From assembly GCA_028023455.1 (NCBI GenBank), contig JAQFVV010006199.1, forward strand, positions 494,001 through 558,000: a DNA stretch of 64,000 nucleotides, given 5' to 3'. The translations under genes and the position numbers were made by a program. This document shows, in pieces, positions 24,465-35,799 of the stretch. Under the pieces are notes generated by a model. It ran no database searches. It was not told where the DNA came from and saw only the letters and a program-made list of their open reading frames with translations. Numbering within the stretch: the first letter of the stretch is position 1; each line of letters starts with the position of its first letter. This DNA is from Epiperipatus broadwayi. Lineage: Eukaryota > Onychophora > Udeonychophora > Euonychophora > Peripatidae.

Positions 24465-25413
24465 TTAATTCATGAAAATAATATTTATTTTATAAAGCAC
24501 AAACAGTTGAAATTAAATTGAAATGCTGCAAACCTCTCGTGCTTATTATAATACTTATCTGACAGCCAATCAGATGTTATGATGGCTGTCTGAATAACGA
24601 TCAAACCGTAAACACAAGACAGAGAATTTTACAAGAAAATGGGTGGTCCACCCTCTTCTTTACTTGTCTTTCTATATCTCTAAGCCAGTCTGAAGAATTT
24701 AGGTTTGAAAGTGTGAAGCTTTAAATATCTTCACATTTAACTCACTGAGTCTAAATTACAAACAAACAGTGCGAAATCCTACGATTTACTACGCAGTAGT
24801 TTTTAGATGTTATAAATTGCAGTAACGTATGTAAATAATATTTATTTTATAAGGTGCAAACAGTTAATTGAAATTATATTGAAAGGCTGCAAACCTCTCG
24901 TGCTTATTATAATACTTATCTGACAGCCAATCAGATGTTATGATGGCTGTCTGAATAATGATCAAACCGTAAACACAAGATAGAGATTGGCTGTCAGATA
25001 AGTATTATTATAAGCACAAGAGGTTTGCAGCCTTTCAATTTAATTTTAACTAACTGTCTGCACTTTATAAAATAAATATTATTTACATATGTTACTGCAA
25101 TTTATAACATCTAAAAACTACTGCATAGTAAATTGTAGGATTTCACTCTGTATGTTTGTAATTTAGACTCAATGAGTTAAATATAAAGATATTTAAAGCT
25201 TCGTGCTTTCAAACCTAAATGTTTCAGACTGGCTTAGATATATAGAAAGACAAGTAAAGAAGAGTGTGGACCACCCTTTTCTTGTAAAATTCACTGTCTA
25301 GTGTTTACAGTTTGATCATTATTCAGACAGCCATTATAATATCTGATTAGCTGTCAGATAAGTATTATAATAACTGCGAAAAGTTTGCAACCTTTCAATT
25401 TAATTCATGAAAA
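24465..25413. mobile_element. Inverted-repeat element inserted in hAT, 14-bp target repeat
   Basis: TTAATTCATGAAAA occurs at both ends (24465-24478 and 25400-25413). Removing the element rejoins the transposase reading across FHELTNIS. The interior is a palindrome centred near 24985. The left half holds two direct copies of an A-unit (GCAAACCTCTCGTGCTTATT..., 24528 and 24886) around a B-unit, and the right half is their mirror. Arm ends contain CTTATCTGACAGCC. No protein is encoded. I infer a non-autonomous foldback/MITE-like element; the 14-bp duplication is longer than the 8 bp usual for hAT, so another transposition or retrotransposition route is likely. Confidence 0.75.
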
Positions 25414-25913
25414 CAAATAGAATAAAATATAAAGTCATTAACTATAGCTTTAAGATTTAATACTATGTTTTTTTGCCATTTCATCAATTCATCTTGACAC
25501 AGTAAATCCGAATAAACTAATATTTTTTTAAAAAAGCTTTTCTTTTTAGATTAAAAAATATCTACAGTTGTTTCAATACATTTTTTTACTATTATTATTA
25601 AACTATCATCAGAGATCAATGTTTAGCTCAAATAGTATATATTTCATAATTTACTATTGTTACGATTCCTTTTATCACATTCTGCCCTATTATGTTCTAT
25701 TTCAATTTAATTTCTTTTATTTTTCAGTACGTTTGACATGAAATGATGCTTAATGTTATATTTTTCAAAAACAACACTGCTTTCTAAACAATTCAAACAT
25801 ATAAGCTTGATTTTATACAAAACAAGCAATTATTTGTCCATGAATATTTGAATTCTCAATTTCATGTGATATTTTTCTTTTCTTTTGTCATTTTAATAGA
25901 TTAATAAGTAAAA

Positions 25914-27764
25914 ACTATTATTAAAATTAAAATTTTATTTAAAATAATAAATATTAACAAAAATCATTATAACCAAAAAACAACCAAACAACATTTTACT
26001 TAATATTTACATTTTTTTTTTTTTACTTAATCTAGATGATTTGGAAGGTTTTGATCTATTAGAAAACTGAATGCCTGAATATTGTATGTGTTCTGCCTAC
26101 TTCTACCATGATTAGTGCATATATACATGTCCACTAGAATAAGAAGTTACTTGGCTGTGCAGATTACCCCACAAGACAAGTATTTGGTGCAAGAATGAAA
26201 TAATGATTGTTGCAAACCCACATCTGTGATATATATATATATATATATATCACAGATGTGGGTATTTATATAGTCATATATATATATATATATATATATA
26301 TATGACTAATAAATGGTTTATTTTTTATATGTAGCTTGTTGAGAAAGATGCTATATTTTTAAAAGAAATGAAGTGGAGACAAACATTAAAATTCTCTAAA
26401 TAGATAATCTCCATTACTTTGCTTTTATTTGTTTTAAAATATTCAATTCTGTGCTGAAGCTTACAGGTCTGGCTTAGATTTTATTTTCTCAGGTGGCAAT
26501 ACCCCTAGCAAACTCAGCTTGACATTCAATAATTATTTGGAAATATGGATGTACAAACTAGTCATATTTGTTTGAAAATGAAGAAACAAAATAATTGATA
26601 TTAAGTTAATAAACTAATCATAAATTTTAAAAGAACATTTTATATTATGCCACAATATGGTATTTATAAAATGATTTCGTAATCAGACAAAAAAAGTTGT
26701 ATATGAAATTATAAGTAGTAAATACTTATCAAAATATTTTCACAGAAAAAAAAAATATTCAAATCATTAATTTTAACAAGATTATCTTAATTCTTAAAAT
26801 ATATAGAAATTTTTTTTAAAAAAATGTTTGCAATGAAGACGATATTTTGATTCAAATATATTTTACCCAAGGAATTTAGGTAGGAACTAAAGAACAGTAT
26901 AAATATTAACAATATAATTTACCAAAATTATTTCTTAAAACTATTATAATTTTAAAATAAAAATCATTATACAAATATCAAATATAACGTTTTTTTTGCA
27001 GTTTTTACACAGGTTTTAAATAGATAAAAATCAATTCGTATAAATATTTAGTCTTTTTATATAAAAATTCTCCTCTTGCATTCCATTCCATTCCATTAGT
27101 GATAAATCTGCTTGCAATGTGAAGAGTTAAAATGAGTGACAATAACTTTTTGTCAATTAATTTATTTGTATGGCTTTGCTCAGCTTTTACTTTTAAATGG
27201 CCTACGATAAGATTTGTAATTTTTTTTTTGTAGCTTCTAATTAACTTGAAAACTTTGAAATAATTGTCTGTAAAGATTTGTATAACTTCTAGTTTAGATT
27301 AAGTAATAATATACAAATAAGTCTATATAACTTCTAATTATCTTTAAAATCTTGAATAATTTTCTACAGAAACGTGCTGTTAGTACTTTACACCGAATGA
27401 TAATAATTTCATGCAACTTTTGTTCATACCTGAGAAAATAATTCTGTGATAGATTTTAGATATAAGCAAAGCAAATAATCCAAAAGAGTTTTTGTCAATA
27501 ATGACATGTCACCTACTAACTCTAAATAATTTACCCGGCATAGACTTTGGCAGGTGCTAACCTTTTTATTATAATTCTGACTTAACCCTTTCTTTCAGTA
27601 ATTGAAGTAGCTGTTTATATTGTTATCTTTTATAATTTTTCATATTTATTTATTGGAATAATACATTTAACTATCAGCATTACAATCCAAAATATAATTA
27701 ACTTAATAGTCCAAAACACAAAATGTACTTGATTTAAAAATTCTGTCATTACAAGCATAAATCT
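25914..27764. other. AT-rich DNA with two small palindromes
   Basis: Two AT-cored palindromes lie side by side. CCCACATCTGTGA mirrors TCACAGATGTGGG around (AT)n at 26217-26262, and TAGTCAT mirrors ATGACTA around (AT)n at 26271-26308. Some less AT-rich unassigned sequence lies around 26040-26220 and 26450-26530. No gene seen. Confidence 0.55.
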
Positions 27765-28177
27765 ACTTTTAAACAATTCAAAACAAAGCAAAACTCTCCA
27801 TATAGTAGTGCCATCTTGTGCTAACAAGAGCAATAAATGGATGCCAGAAGGCTTATGCATAAAATCCCTATCTAGTGCCTACTCATCCAATATCCCTAGA
27901 CTAGTTTCTGGCTTGTGACCTTCATCAGTGAGGAGCCTTGGATCTGAGAGCACTGCACCTAGATCTTAGGATCTAATGCAACCCTCCAGCACCTACCTTT
28001 TAACTCTATTTAACTATAAAACTATGAGAATGAAATTGAAAACACAATTAATATTTTCAATCCAAGCTCAATAGCTTATAGTCATATGGGTCTGAACTCA
28101 ATTCAGCACCCATTCATTTTGGTGTCTTTGGCTCTTTAACAACCATAGCCACCACTATCCTATTAGGCAAGATTGGT
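27765..28177 (-). repeat. tRNA-headed dispersed repeat with hammerhead core
   Basis: The minus strand reads as a short element. A tRNA-like head runs from GGTGGCTATGG to GAGTTCAGACCC (about 28155 down to 28085). A body with GAAAATATTAATTGTG follows, then the hammerhead-like core (27893-27938), then a tail with GGATGAGTAGGCAC and GCACAAGATGGCACTACTAT. Related copies lie at 50885-51200, 54095-54360, 57804-58470 (inverted pair) and 61340-61610. No coding. I infer a SINE-like non-autonomous retroelement; the combination with a ribozyme core is unusual. Confidence 0.65.
27893..27934 (-). ncRNA. Candidate hammerhead ribozyme in tRNA-headed repeat
   Basis: On the minus strand: stem I TCCTCA (27934-27929), CTGATGA (27928-27922), stem II AGGTCACAAGCCA (GG pairs CC, weak), GAAA then C (27908-27904), a two-pair stem III with a two-base loop, the canonical cleavage triplet GTC (27901-27899) and the stem I partner TAGGGA (27898-27893). 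Other family copies have TGGGGA here, which pairs better. All conserved core bases are intact in this copy. Weak stem II and short stem III imply that activity may need a dimer. Confidence 0.5.
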
Positions 28178-28432
28178 GTTAAACCACTAAACATCACATG
28201 ATCACTATCTCATACTAGCACATAATTGTTATTAAACAATTCAAAGCAAAGCAAAACTCTCCATATAGTAGTGCCATTTTGTGCTAACAAAAGCAATCAA
28301 TGGCATCCATTAATTGCTCTTGTTAGCACAAGATGGCACTACTATATGGAGAGTTTTGCTTTGTTTTGAATTGTTTAATAACAATTATGTGCTAGTATGA
28401 GATAGTGATCATGTGATGTTTAGTGGTTTAAC
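28178..28432. repeat. Palindrome of the tRNA-headed repeat's tail
   Basis: GTTAAACCACTAAACATCAC at the left is mirrored by GTGATGTTTAGTGGTTTAAC at the right. The arms of about 125 bp meet near 28305 with only a few differences (for example ATTTTGTG against ATCTTGTG). The inner part is the tail of the adjacent tRNA-headed repeat (CTCTCCATATAGTAGTGCC). Confidence 0.85.
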
Positions 28433-28735
28433 ATAAATCTACTTTATTTTACAAAATATATTTAAAAAGATAGAAATATTTATACAAAAAAAAAATTAAG
28501 CCAATAGGCTTTGTTGCAATCAACATGTTTAATAATTCACTTGAATTTTTAATTGATTATTTCAAAGTTTGGATAAATATTTTGTTAAATCTTTTTATCA
28601 GACTGAAAAATTATGTTCAATAAGATTTTTTTTTCTAAAAGGATATAAACTTTCATAGTGGAAGATAACTTTACATTAATAACATTTTTCATTTGATTCA
28701 GTTCCCTTCCTTCAATATAAACACTAATAAATAAT

Positions 28736-29100
28736 TTACATTCGAATATCGGCCTTTCAAGCCAATTGTGCAAATGCTTTGTGAGTGTTAAATAATAAAT
28801 GAATACCCTCTGACCAATACAAGATATAGAATTTATGCAGGAATAAAAAGAATCCTCTTATTCCTATGACTCAAATATTTATATATGAGCAAATCTGAAG
28901 TACTGGCACAGAAGGTGTGACAATATAATGGTCACTTTAAATTACTATATACAATGTCTGAATGAATGACGCCGATGAAATTTTCTAGAATTTACTAAGC
29001 GTCATTCCATATCTTGTATTGGTCAGAGGTATTCATTTATTATTTAACACTCACAAAGTGTTTGCACAATTGGCTTGAAAGGCCGATATTCGAATGTAAT
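28736..29100. repeat. Inverted repeat, 92-bp arms with 181-bp loop
   Basis: The left arm 28736-28827 (TTACATTCGAATATCGGCC...ACAAGATAT) and right arm 29009-29100 are reverse complements with very few differences (one extra C, GCTTT against GTGTT). The loop 28828-29008 shows no coding or known repeat. It resembles a foldback element; the family is not recognised. Confidence 0.85.
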
Positions 29101-31722
29101 TACAAATTTTATACAGACGCTATAAAAATAAATGCTTATTAATAAATAATCAAAATTTTCCTAAATCCACACACACACACACACACACAAAAAACTCTAA
29201 AGCACAACCAATGGTTTTATTTTGTTTGGAAAACAATAGATTTTTTTTCTGATCTAGTAAAATGGTATTTTGAATATATTATTAATGTTAATTTTCTTAT
29301 AATTTTTGTTCATTTTCATCATCAATAGAGTTATATGCAAAAGAGTTAAAATTCAGCCAACATTATTCTTTCTCAAATAATTTGTGAGTATTCAGGTGCA
29401 ATATATTAGTATTGTTTCCATAGTTCAATATGGGGATATTTCATTATCTCTAGTTGGAATTTATAAGAGAAATAAAAAAATTCTGAATTAAATATACCTG
29501 ATACTCAAGTCAATATGTAATCAGGAATAAAACCTCTTGTAAAGTTTCAGTAAATACTAATATATGGTCAGATATTATACATCTGGTAAATGATTTGTTT
29601 ATGGAAACAAGTGTGAGACTTCTGTGAATACTTCAATAAATATAATAAATCTTTTTATCAGACCAGATATGAGATTTTTGATAGTTTTATCATGAGTTGC
29701 ATGAATTTTCCAGTGCATAGAAATAGCTATGTTAACTCTCTATGACCAAATGCATTCAAAAATAGATCTAATAATATTTCACCTTCTTTTCAAAAAGAAA
29801 CCTTCAAGAAAACACAATCAAAATTTCATATTTCATTTCATCAATAATAAATTCTAGCACTAACTTATGATTTTGTCTCACAAATTTCTTTTTGATTTCA
29901 AGGTGATTATTTTTATATAATTATATAGTTGTTCAAATCTAAGGGTCAAATATTTTTTATTATCAAAATATTGTCTATGTCATGATTTTTTTACAATAAG
30001 TTAATAATAGATACTTATTCATCATAGGAGTAATTATCTTAAGTGCAATCAATAGATATTTATAACCAATGAATATTCAGATTTTAGTCCATTTTCTATT
30101 TTCATAATCTGATGCCAAATAATTATTTTTTTAAAGAATAAATCATATGATTTATAATTTATTGATTTTCTTTCAGCTTGACTTTCATTTTATATGTATT
30201 TAAGTGCTATATTGAACTTTACTGAACATGTATGATTTTGTTTCAAGCTACTAACATGATTATTTCACATTTTATAAATATCTGTAATTTTTTTATTGTC
30301 TTTTTCCACTTGTTCTTGCACTCTAAAAAGAAATCACATCATGGTTCACATACATCTTATAATTGCTTTAACAGTTAATATAAGTTTAAGTGTTTCATTA
30401 TCTAACAGAGGTAATTTGTTATCAGTTTTAACTGCATCAACTTGCACATGCATTATTAGATTTTGTATTTACACTAATTTATAATTCACTATTTATTCCC
30501 AAGTTATTCATAGATAATTGAGTTTTATCATTATTTTCTGCATTCATTGTGGTATTTACTGCATCACTTTAAAAGCATTCAATACTGATTTCTGATTTAT
30601 CAAACTTTTGTGCTCCTCTTTTAAATTATTTGCCAATTTTATACTGGGGCTTCAGTTTTACCCCGGTCCTTGCATCTATTTTTGGTTATCTTTCCAAAAT
30701 TTCCATCTCTTTCTTCTTTCTTTTCCCGAATATTTTCTACTTTTTTATTTTCTTTCTTTTGGGGACAATTTTCTTACACTTTTTTCAACATTTATTCCCC
30801 CTCCCCCTCTCTCTCTAAATATTTTTGTCTCTCTTTTTTTTTCATGCAGCTTTTATATAAACTCTTCATAGTTTCTTGGGGTTTTTTTTCTATTTTTTTT
30901 TAAATATTTTATACTTTTCCTTACAAATATAGTTAAATGTTCATTATTTATTTTTACTACATAGATTTTAATTATTATGTCTAAATAATTTATTTTAAAA
31001 GTATATCTTTGTATTATTATTGTTGGATTATTATTGGATAAATTTTATTGACTTATTATTGAATCACTTTGGTTTCTATTTCTTGTGTAATCTCTTACAT
31101 ATCTCTAACTTAATAATTTCTGGTGTATGTAATCGAAACTTTTAATTAGTGTTTACTTTATAATTTCTTATTTTATGCTGCATCATTTCTTTTTACATTT
31201 TTTCACTAATTTACAGAAATAGTGACTAAATGTACTTCTCTATAACTTATGCTGTTAAATTAAGCTAACTAAATACATGTTGACTCACTAATGCAGCAAT
31301 CTAGATTATGCATAATTATTCACTATGCCCATTGGGCTAGTACATTTATGTAGAGATATATGGCTTCTCTAGTCTTCTATGTGTATATGTTTATTGACTT
31401 TTGCTAGGCTGCCATTTTATGTAACAAAAATAGGATTGTAAAGTGTGCAAATATTTTTTGATAATAGTCCTATTTTTATGTAAAATAAACAGAAAAATGA
31501 TATATATATATTTATGAAAGATAAAGCATATTCAGATTATTAATTGCACTTTGGAAATTAAATTATGTAAAATATAGTTGGTTATTAGTTGATCTATAAA
31601 TCTAAACATGATAGAACCAATGTTTAGTACTCTTATTAATATTCTAATCAGCTTTTATTCTATGAAAACAATTTTTTTTTATGACCAACATAATTACAAA
31701 GAATTGACTTATATATATATAT
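29101..31722. other. AT-rich DNA with simple repeats
   Basis: A (CA)n run lies at 29168-29188 and a pyrimidine-rich stretch at about 30690-30910. That stretch yields overlapping hydrophobic frames in all three phases, which is a composition effect. No gene was recognised. Confidence 0.5.
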
Positions 31723-31785
31723 ATGTCAAATGCGTTGACCGGAAAGCGAACCCGGGCCAGCCACTAGGCCACCAACGCTTAGTTT
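31723..31785 (-). repeat. tRNA-derived SINE fragment
   Basis: The minus strand reads AAGCGTTGGTGGCCTAGTGG, then CCCGGGTTCGCTTTCC, then GCATTTGACATAT and an AT run. The first part matches a tRNA D arm/A box and the second a T arm/B box, with the middle deleted. Similar minus-strand copies, all ending near a TGACATATG phrase, lie at 37.8, 47.4 and 63.9 kb. Confidence 0.65.
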
Positions 31786-32605
31786 TTATATAAGGCAGTT
31801 AACTAAGTACATACACATATGTAAGTCATGCAATTGAAGCTGTTAAACTCATTCACTAGTCACAGTCTATCATCAATATATTCAAAATATTGGAGGATAA
31901 TAATAAAGAACTAAGTTGGATTTAATAATAAAACTGTATTCAATTAATAATAATAACAAACAATAATAATAAATTTATATATGAATTGAATATTTACAAA
32001 ATGACTTCATGAGCCAAATATATAAATATCAAATTACCTTTACAAGAAAAAACCCCACAATCTGTACACAAAGTAATTAATAAATATATTTTTGAAACAA
32101 GATTTAAATAATTTTTAAAATGTAATATATTACTAAAATAAACATGTAACGGGAAAGGTATTTTGATTCAAATATATTTTATCCCAGGAATAAAAAATAT
32201 TGTTAGATAGATAACTAAAGAATAATATAAACATTAACAACTTAATTTGCAAGAAATTATATCTTAAAATTATTACAAATATAAAACAAAGAATGAATAT
32301 TAACCAATTTATACATATAGCTGAGAAATAATAATACATGAATTTTTGATTCAATAACTGAACTATCTATTAACATTTTTTCATTTTATAATCTTTTATA
32401 TGTAAAATAATTATCTATTATTATTATATTTTAAAGCATTATAAAAGTATGAAAATACCTGATTTAGGAATTCTATCAACACTGAAATTAACTCTTTGCA
32501 AAATTCGAAATTTTTAGACAAAATAAATTAAGCCAATGTGTTTTTTTTTAGTTAACCTTAGGGTGAAAAAATTCAATTACATTAGCTAGTTTCTTTTTTC
32601 TTTTT

Positions 32606-32608
<3 letters not shown>
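31786..32608. other. AT-rich DNA, nothing identified
   Basis: No gene, RNA or recognisable repeat protein was seen here. Confidence 0.5.

Positions 32609-32693
<85 letters not shown>
32609..32693. repeat. (AT)n microsatellite, about 85 bp
   Basis: This is an uninterrupted AT dinucleotide run, the longest in the window. It lies directly upstream of the LINE that follows, so the LINE may have inserted at or beside it. A pure run of this length is prone to length variation and cruciform formation. Confidence 0.95.
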
Positions 32694-32696
<3 letters not shown>

Positions 32697-32699
32697 CTA

Positions 32700-35462
32700 T
32701 CAATCAACACATACATTCAATCTGCCTGATCAGGCAACTGAAAAGAAAGACCATAGTGTTTCTTGATCTTAAATTCGGAGGTAAAAAGCCAATAAACTCA
32801 CCACACTGTCTAATGTGTGTTGGTGAGCAGCCCATCCATGTTCATATATAACAGCTGCAATGACAAGAACATATGGAGTGGACATTAGGAATTTGCCCTG
32901 CTCGGTTTCTTTAAGTCCTCCAAAAGGAATTAAAGGGTCTCCTTTCAGTTAATAGCAAACTCCTTTCAGCAGATAATTCAGATTTATGCCCCAACAAGTT
33001 CTCATAGTGATGATGTAGTAGAAAATTTTTATACGGATGCACATTAGGGTTTTGATCAGAGTAAACAACATTTTAAAATTGTTATGGGAGATTTTAATGC
33101 TAGAATTGGTAAACAAATGAAAGATGAAAGTGCTGTAGGTAATTTTCATTGTGGTAATAGAAATGAGAGAGGACAAGACTTGTGGATTTTGCAGAAAAAA
33201 AACTTTATATTATCAATTATTTTTTTAAGAAAAAATGTTAAAAGGAAATGGACATGGCAGCATTCAAATGAAGGTACAGCAAAATTGGATTATATTTTGA
33301 CTAACAGAATTGTAATGTTCTTAATAAATTTAACATGGGAAGTGATCATCAATTAGTAACATGTAAAATACATGTTAATGCAAAACTAGAGAGACAAAAT
33401 TATAAAGAAAAATAATATTTACAGTTGATATTCCTAATCTTCAGAAATATTCTAATGAATTTAATTAGAATTTACAAATTGGTTTTAAATATTCATAGAT
33501 TTTAAACATGAGTCAGATTTGAATGAAATTAATATGAAAATAACTGATACACTTTTAAAAACTGCAACAAAGATAGCTGGTAGAAAAAAGCAGTGATTGA
33601 TCAATAAAATTTCTAGTGAGACTAGAGAATTTATGAAGAAAAGAAGGAATATGAAGATGTACAAACATAATGCACTAAAAAATGTTGAATATCTCGAATT
33701 TTGTAAAATAGTGTGGAAAAAAGTTGGAAATGATATAAGAAAGTATAACTGTGAGCTAGCAATAAAAACTGTAGAACAGAATCAAAGTCTCAAGAGTGTA
33801 AAACAACATTTTGCTATTGGTAGGAAATTTATATCCGCAATAAGAAAAAAAGATTGAATTATTACTAAAAAGAGAGATAATATCATGAAATGGGTAGAAG
33901 ACTTCTATCAAGAATTATATAGTAATAAAAAACAAATACCTCCTATATCTATTATATCTTCTGAATTGACCAGAATTTTAAATAAAGAAGTGAAACATGC
34001 AATTACATTTATAAAGAAAGAAAAGGCTCCAGGTAATGATGGAATTATAATTGATATATTAAATGAGGCAGGAAAAAAAATAGAATTTTTTTTTAGCAAA
34101 GTTATATACCAAATGTCTAAATGATAAAGATGTACCAGATAATTGGAAGAATGCAATATTAATATTAATATTTTAAAAAGGTAATAAAGAAGATATTAAA
34201 AATTACAGATCTCTCAGCCTTTTATCAGTTTTATACAAAGTTTTTACCAAGATAATTACAACTCATCTACAGAGAACATTGGATTTCTACCAATCAAAAG
34301 AACAAGCTGGATTTAAAAGTAGTTTTAGTACAGTAGATCATATCCAGGTATTGAGAGAAGTTATAGAAAGGACAAATGAATATGAGTTGCCATTATGCTT
34401 TGGATTTGTAGATTATGAAAAGGCATTTGATTCTATAAATATTTCTTCAGTGATTAAAGCATTGGATCATCAGGGTATAGATCCAGGATATTGTCATATT
34501 TTAAAAAATATTTATAAAAATGCAATAGCAACAATTAGATTACATAATGATACTAGGAAAGTTAACATTGAGAAGAGTTAAGACAGGGTGACTCCATATC
34601 TCCAAAACTTTTTACAGCAGTACTGCAAGAAGTATATTTTGTGGATTAAAATGTGAAGCTAAAGAAGTGAAAGTAAATGGAGATTCATTGTCATTTAGAT
34701 TTTGCAGATGATATAGTTGTTTTGCACATAATGTTTTAGAGCTGCAGGAAATGTTGCAGAAGTTATCAGATGAAAATAGAAAAGTAGAACTAAAGATAAA
34801 TGTTAAAAAGACTAAAGTAATGTTTAATGGATTTTCTCAAAATATGAAAATAAAGATTGATTATGATGAGTTAGAAGAAGTTAACAGTTACAAATACCTT
34901 GGTCAGATTATTAATACAGATGGAAACATAATGGATGAAATTAATCATAGAATTAAACTTGGTTGGAGTGCTTTTGGTAGAAATAACTTGATACTAAAAG
35001 GAAATATGCCTATGTGTTTGAAAAGGAAGGTTTTTAATAAATGTGTTTTACCAGTTCTTACTTATGGATCTGAGACTTGGACACTTAATAGAAGAGCAAT
35101 ACAGATACTTCAGACCACTCAAAGAAGTATGGATAGATGTATGTTGGGAGTAACAAGAAGAGATTGAAAACGCAATATATAGGTAAGAGAACAAACAAGT
35201 GTTACTGATCTCATTGAAAAAATTAAAAGACTGAAGTGGAGTTGGCTGGACATATTTCTAGAAGAAAAGATAATAGATGGACAATTGAAATCTTAAATTG
35301 GATTCCATGAGATGTAAAAGATCCAGAAAGAGACCACATGTGAGATAGATGGATGAAATAAGAAAGTGAGCATGGTGATATGGAGAAGAGAAGATGGATT
35401 GAATTTGGAGAGACCTTATTCCTGCAATGGATTGATAATGGTTGATGATGATGATGATAATT
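32700..35462 (+). pseudogene. RTE/BovB-type LINE (endonuclease and RT), decayed
   Basis: The plus strand encodes most of an RTE-type polyprotein. The apurinic-type endonuclease shows IQIYAPTSSHSDD (about 32970), VMGDFNARIG (33081-33110), NERGQDL and KLDYILTN (33160-33305). The reverse transcriptase starts with APGNDGIIIDILNEAG (34030-34070) and shows motif A FGFVDYEKAFDS (34399-34435), motif B RQGDSISPKLFTA (about 34580) and motif C FADDIVV (34700-34720). The C-terminus is open for 138 codons (34751-35167) with YKYLGQIINTDGN and VLTYGSETWTLN. The tail is a GATGAT run, as in this clade. At least three frameshifts, at A/T runs near 34080-34170 and between 34580 and 34740, plus stops kill it. 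The endonuclease N-terminus before 32950 is not recognisable. Such LINEs nick DNA and prime reverse transcription there. Confidence 0.9.
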
Positions 35463-35575
35463 CTAAAAACAAATAAAATTAAAGAAAATCTAAATGTGGT
35501 ATTATATATTTATCTAACTAAAATACTTCATTTAATCATAACCATATAAACAAAATTATGATCAATGAAATCATA

Positions 35576-35610
35576 TTTTCTCTTTCTTTCTCTCTCTCTC
35601 TCTATATATA
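35576..35610. repeat. (TC)n/(TA)n simple repeat
   Basis: A TCTCTCTC run passes into TATATATA between the two RTE pieces. It may be the joint poly-repeat tail of the minus-strand RTE scrap. Confidence 0.7.
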
Positions 35611-35611
35611 T

Positions 35612-35790
35612 AATCTTCAACCATTATCAACCCACTGCAGAATAAAGATCTCCCTAAGTTTAATCCATCTTCTCCGATATCTGGCTTTCTTTTCCCCATA
35701 TCGCATCAACACACTTTTTTTTATTCATCTATCTCACACGTGGAGTTTTTCTAGGGTCTTTTACAATATCTTGGAATCTGGTTTAAGATT
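35612..35790 (-). pseudogene. RTE-type LINE 3' scrap, opposite orientation
   Basis: The minus strand contains GGATTAAACTTAGGGAGATC and CTGCAGTGGGTTGATAATGG, the nucleotide counterpart of the last coding part and tail of the RTE at 32.7-35.5 kb. The two pieces are tail to tail about 150 bp apart. It is heavily truncated and close kin of the scrap at 1.8 kb. Confidence 0.7.
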
Positions 35791-35799
35791 TCAATTATA

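Larger units (their letters stand above)
21590..25891 (-). pseudogene. hAT transposase, ZBED5/FAM200-like (twice interrupted)
   Basis: Pieces of one hAT transposase lie in order on the minus strand. The N-terminal BED-like zinc finger CLNCLESSVVFEKYNIKHH (near 25750-25810) comes first. It is followed by VKKCIETTVDIF and IVNDFIFYSICFHELTNIS, the latter around the first catalytic Asp region (family form FDEST). Next come KYCSIVTDGIPSIKES (near 24030-24080), VFMDIKDKHVPQFD and ENLAFLVDVISL (23640-23760), then EDLQMQVIELQ (23270-23330). The C-terminal STYIYMG and LLDNHLKNSLILASN are at 21600-21730. Transposases of this type cut and paste hAT elements, and some were domesticated in vertebrates as ZBED5/FAM200. 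A LINE (about 21880-23190) and an inverted-repeat element (24465-25413) split it. Many stops; dead. The likely start Met is at 25891. No hAT terminal repeats were found. Confidence 0.8.

Noticed and set aside
24465-25413. CRISPR array because of repeated A-units
   Set aside because: Units are long, few and in mirrored arrangement within an animal-type transposon context; there are no unique equal-length spacers.
30608-30903. Three overlapping plus-strand frames of 60-87 codons with hydrophobic products
   Set aside because: They come from one pyrimidine-rich stretch (T/C runs), which gives Phe/Ser/Leu-rich frames in every phase; no domain or conserved motif.
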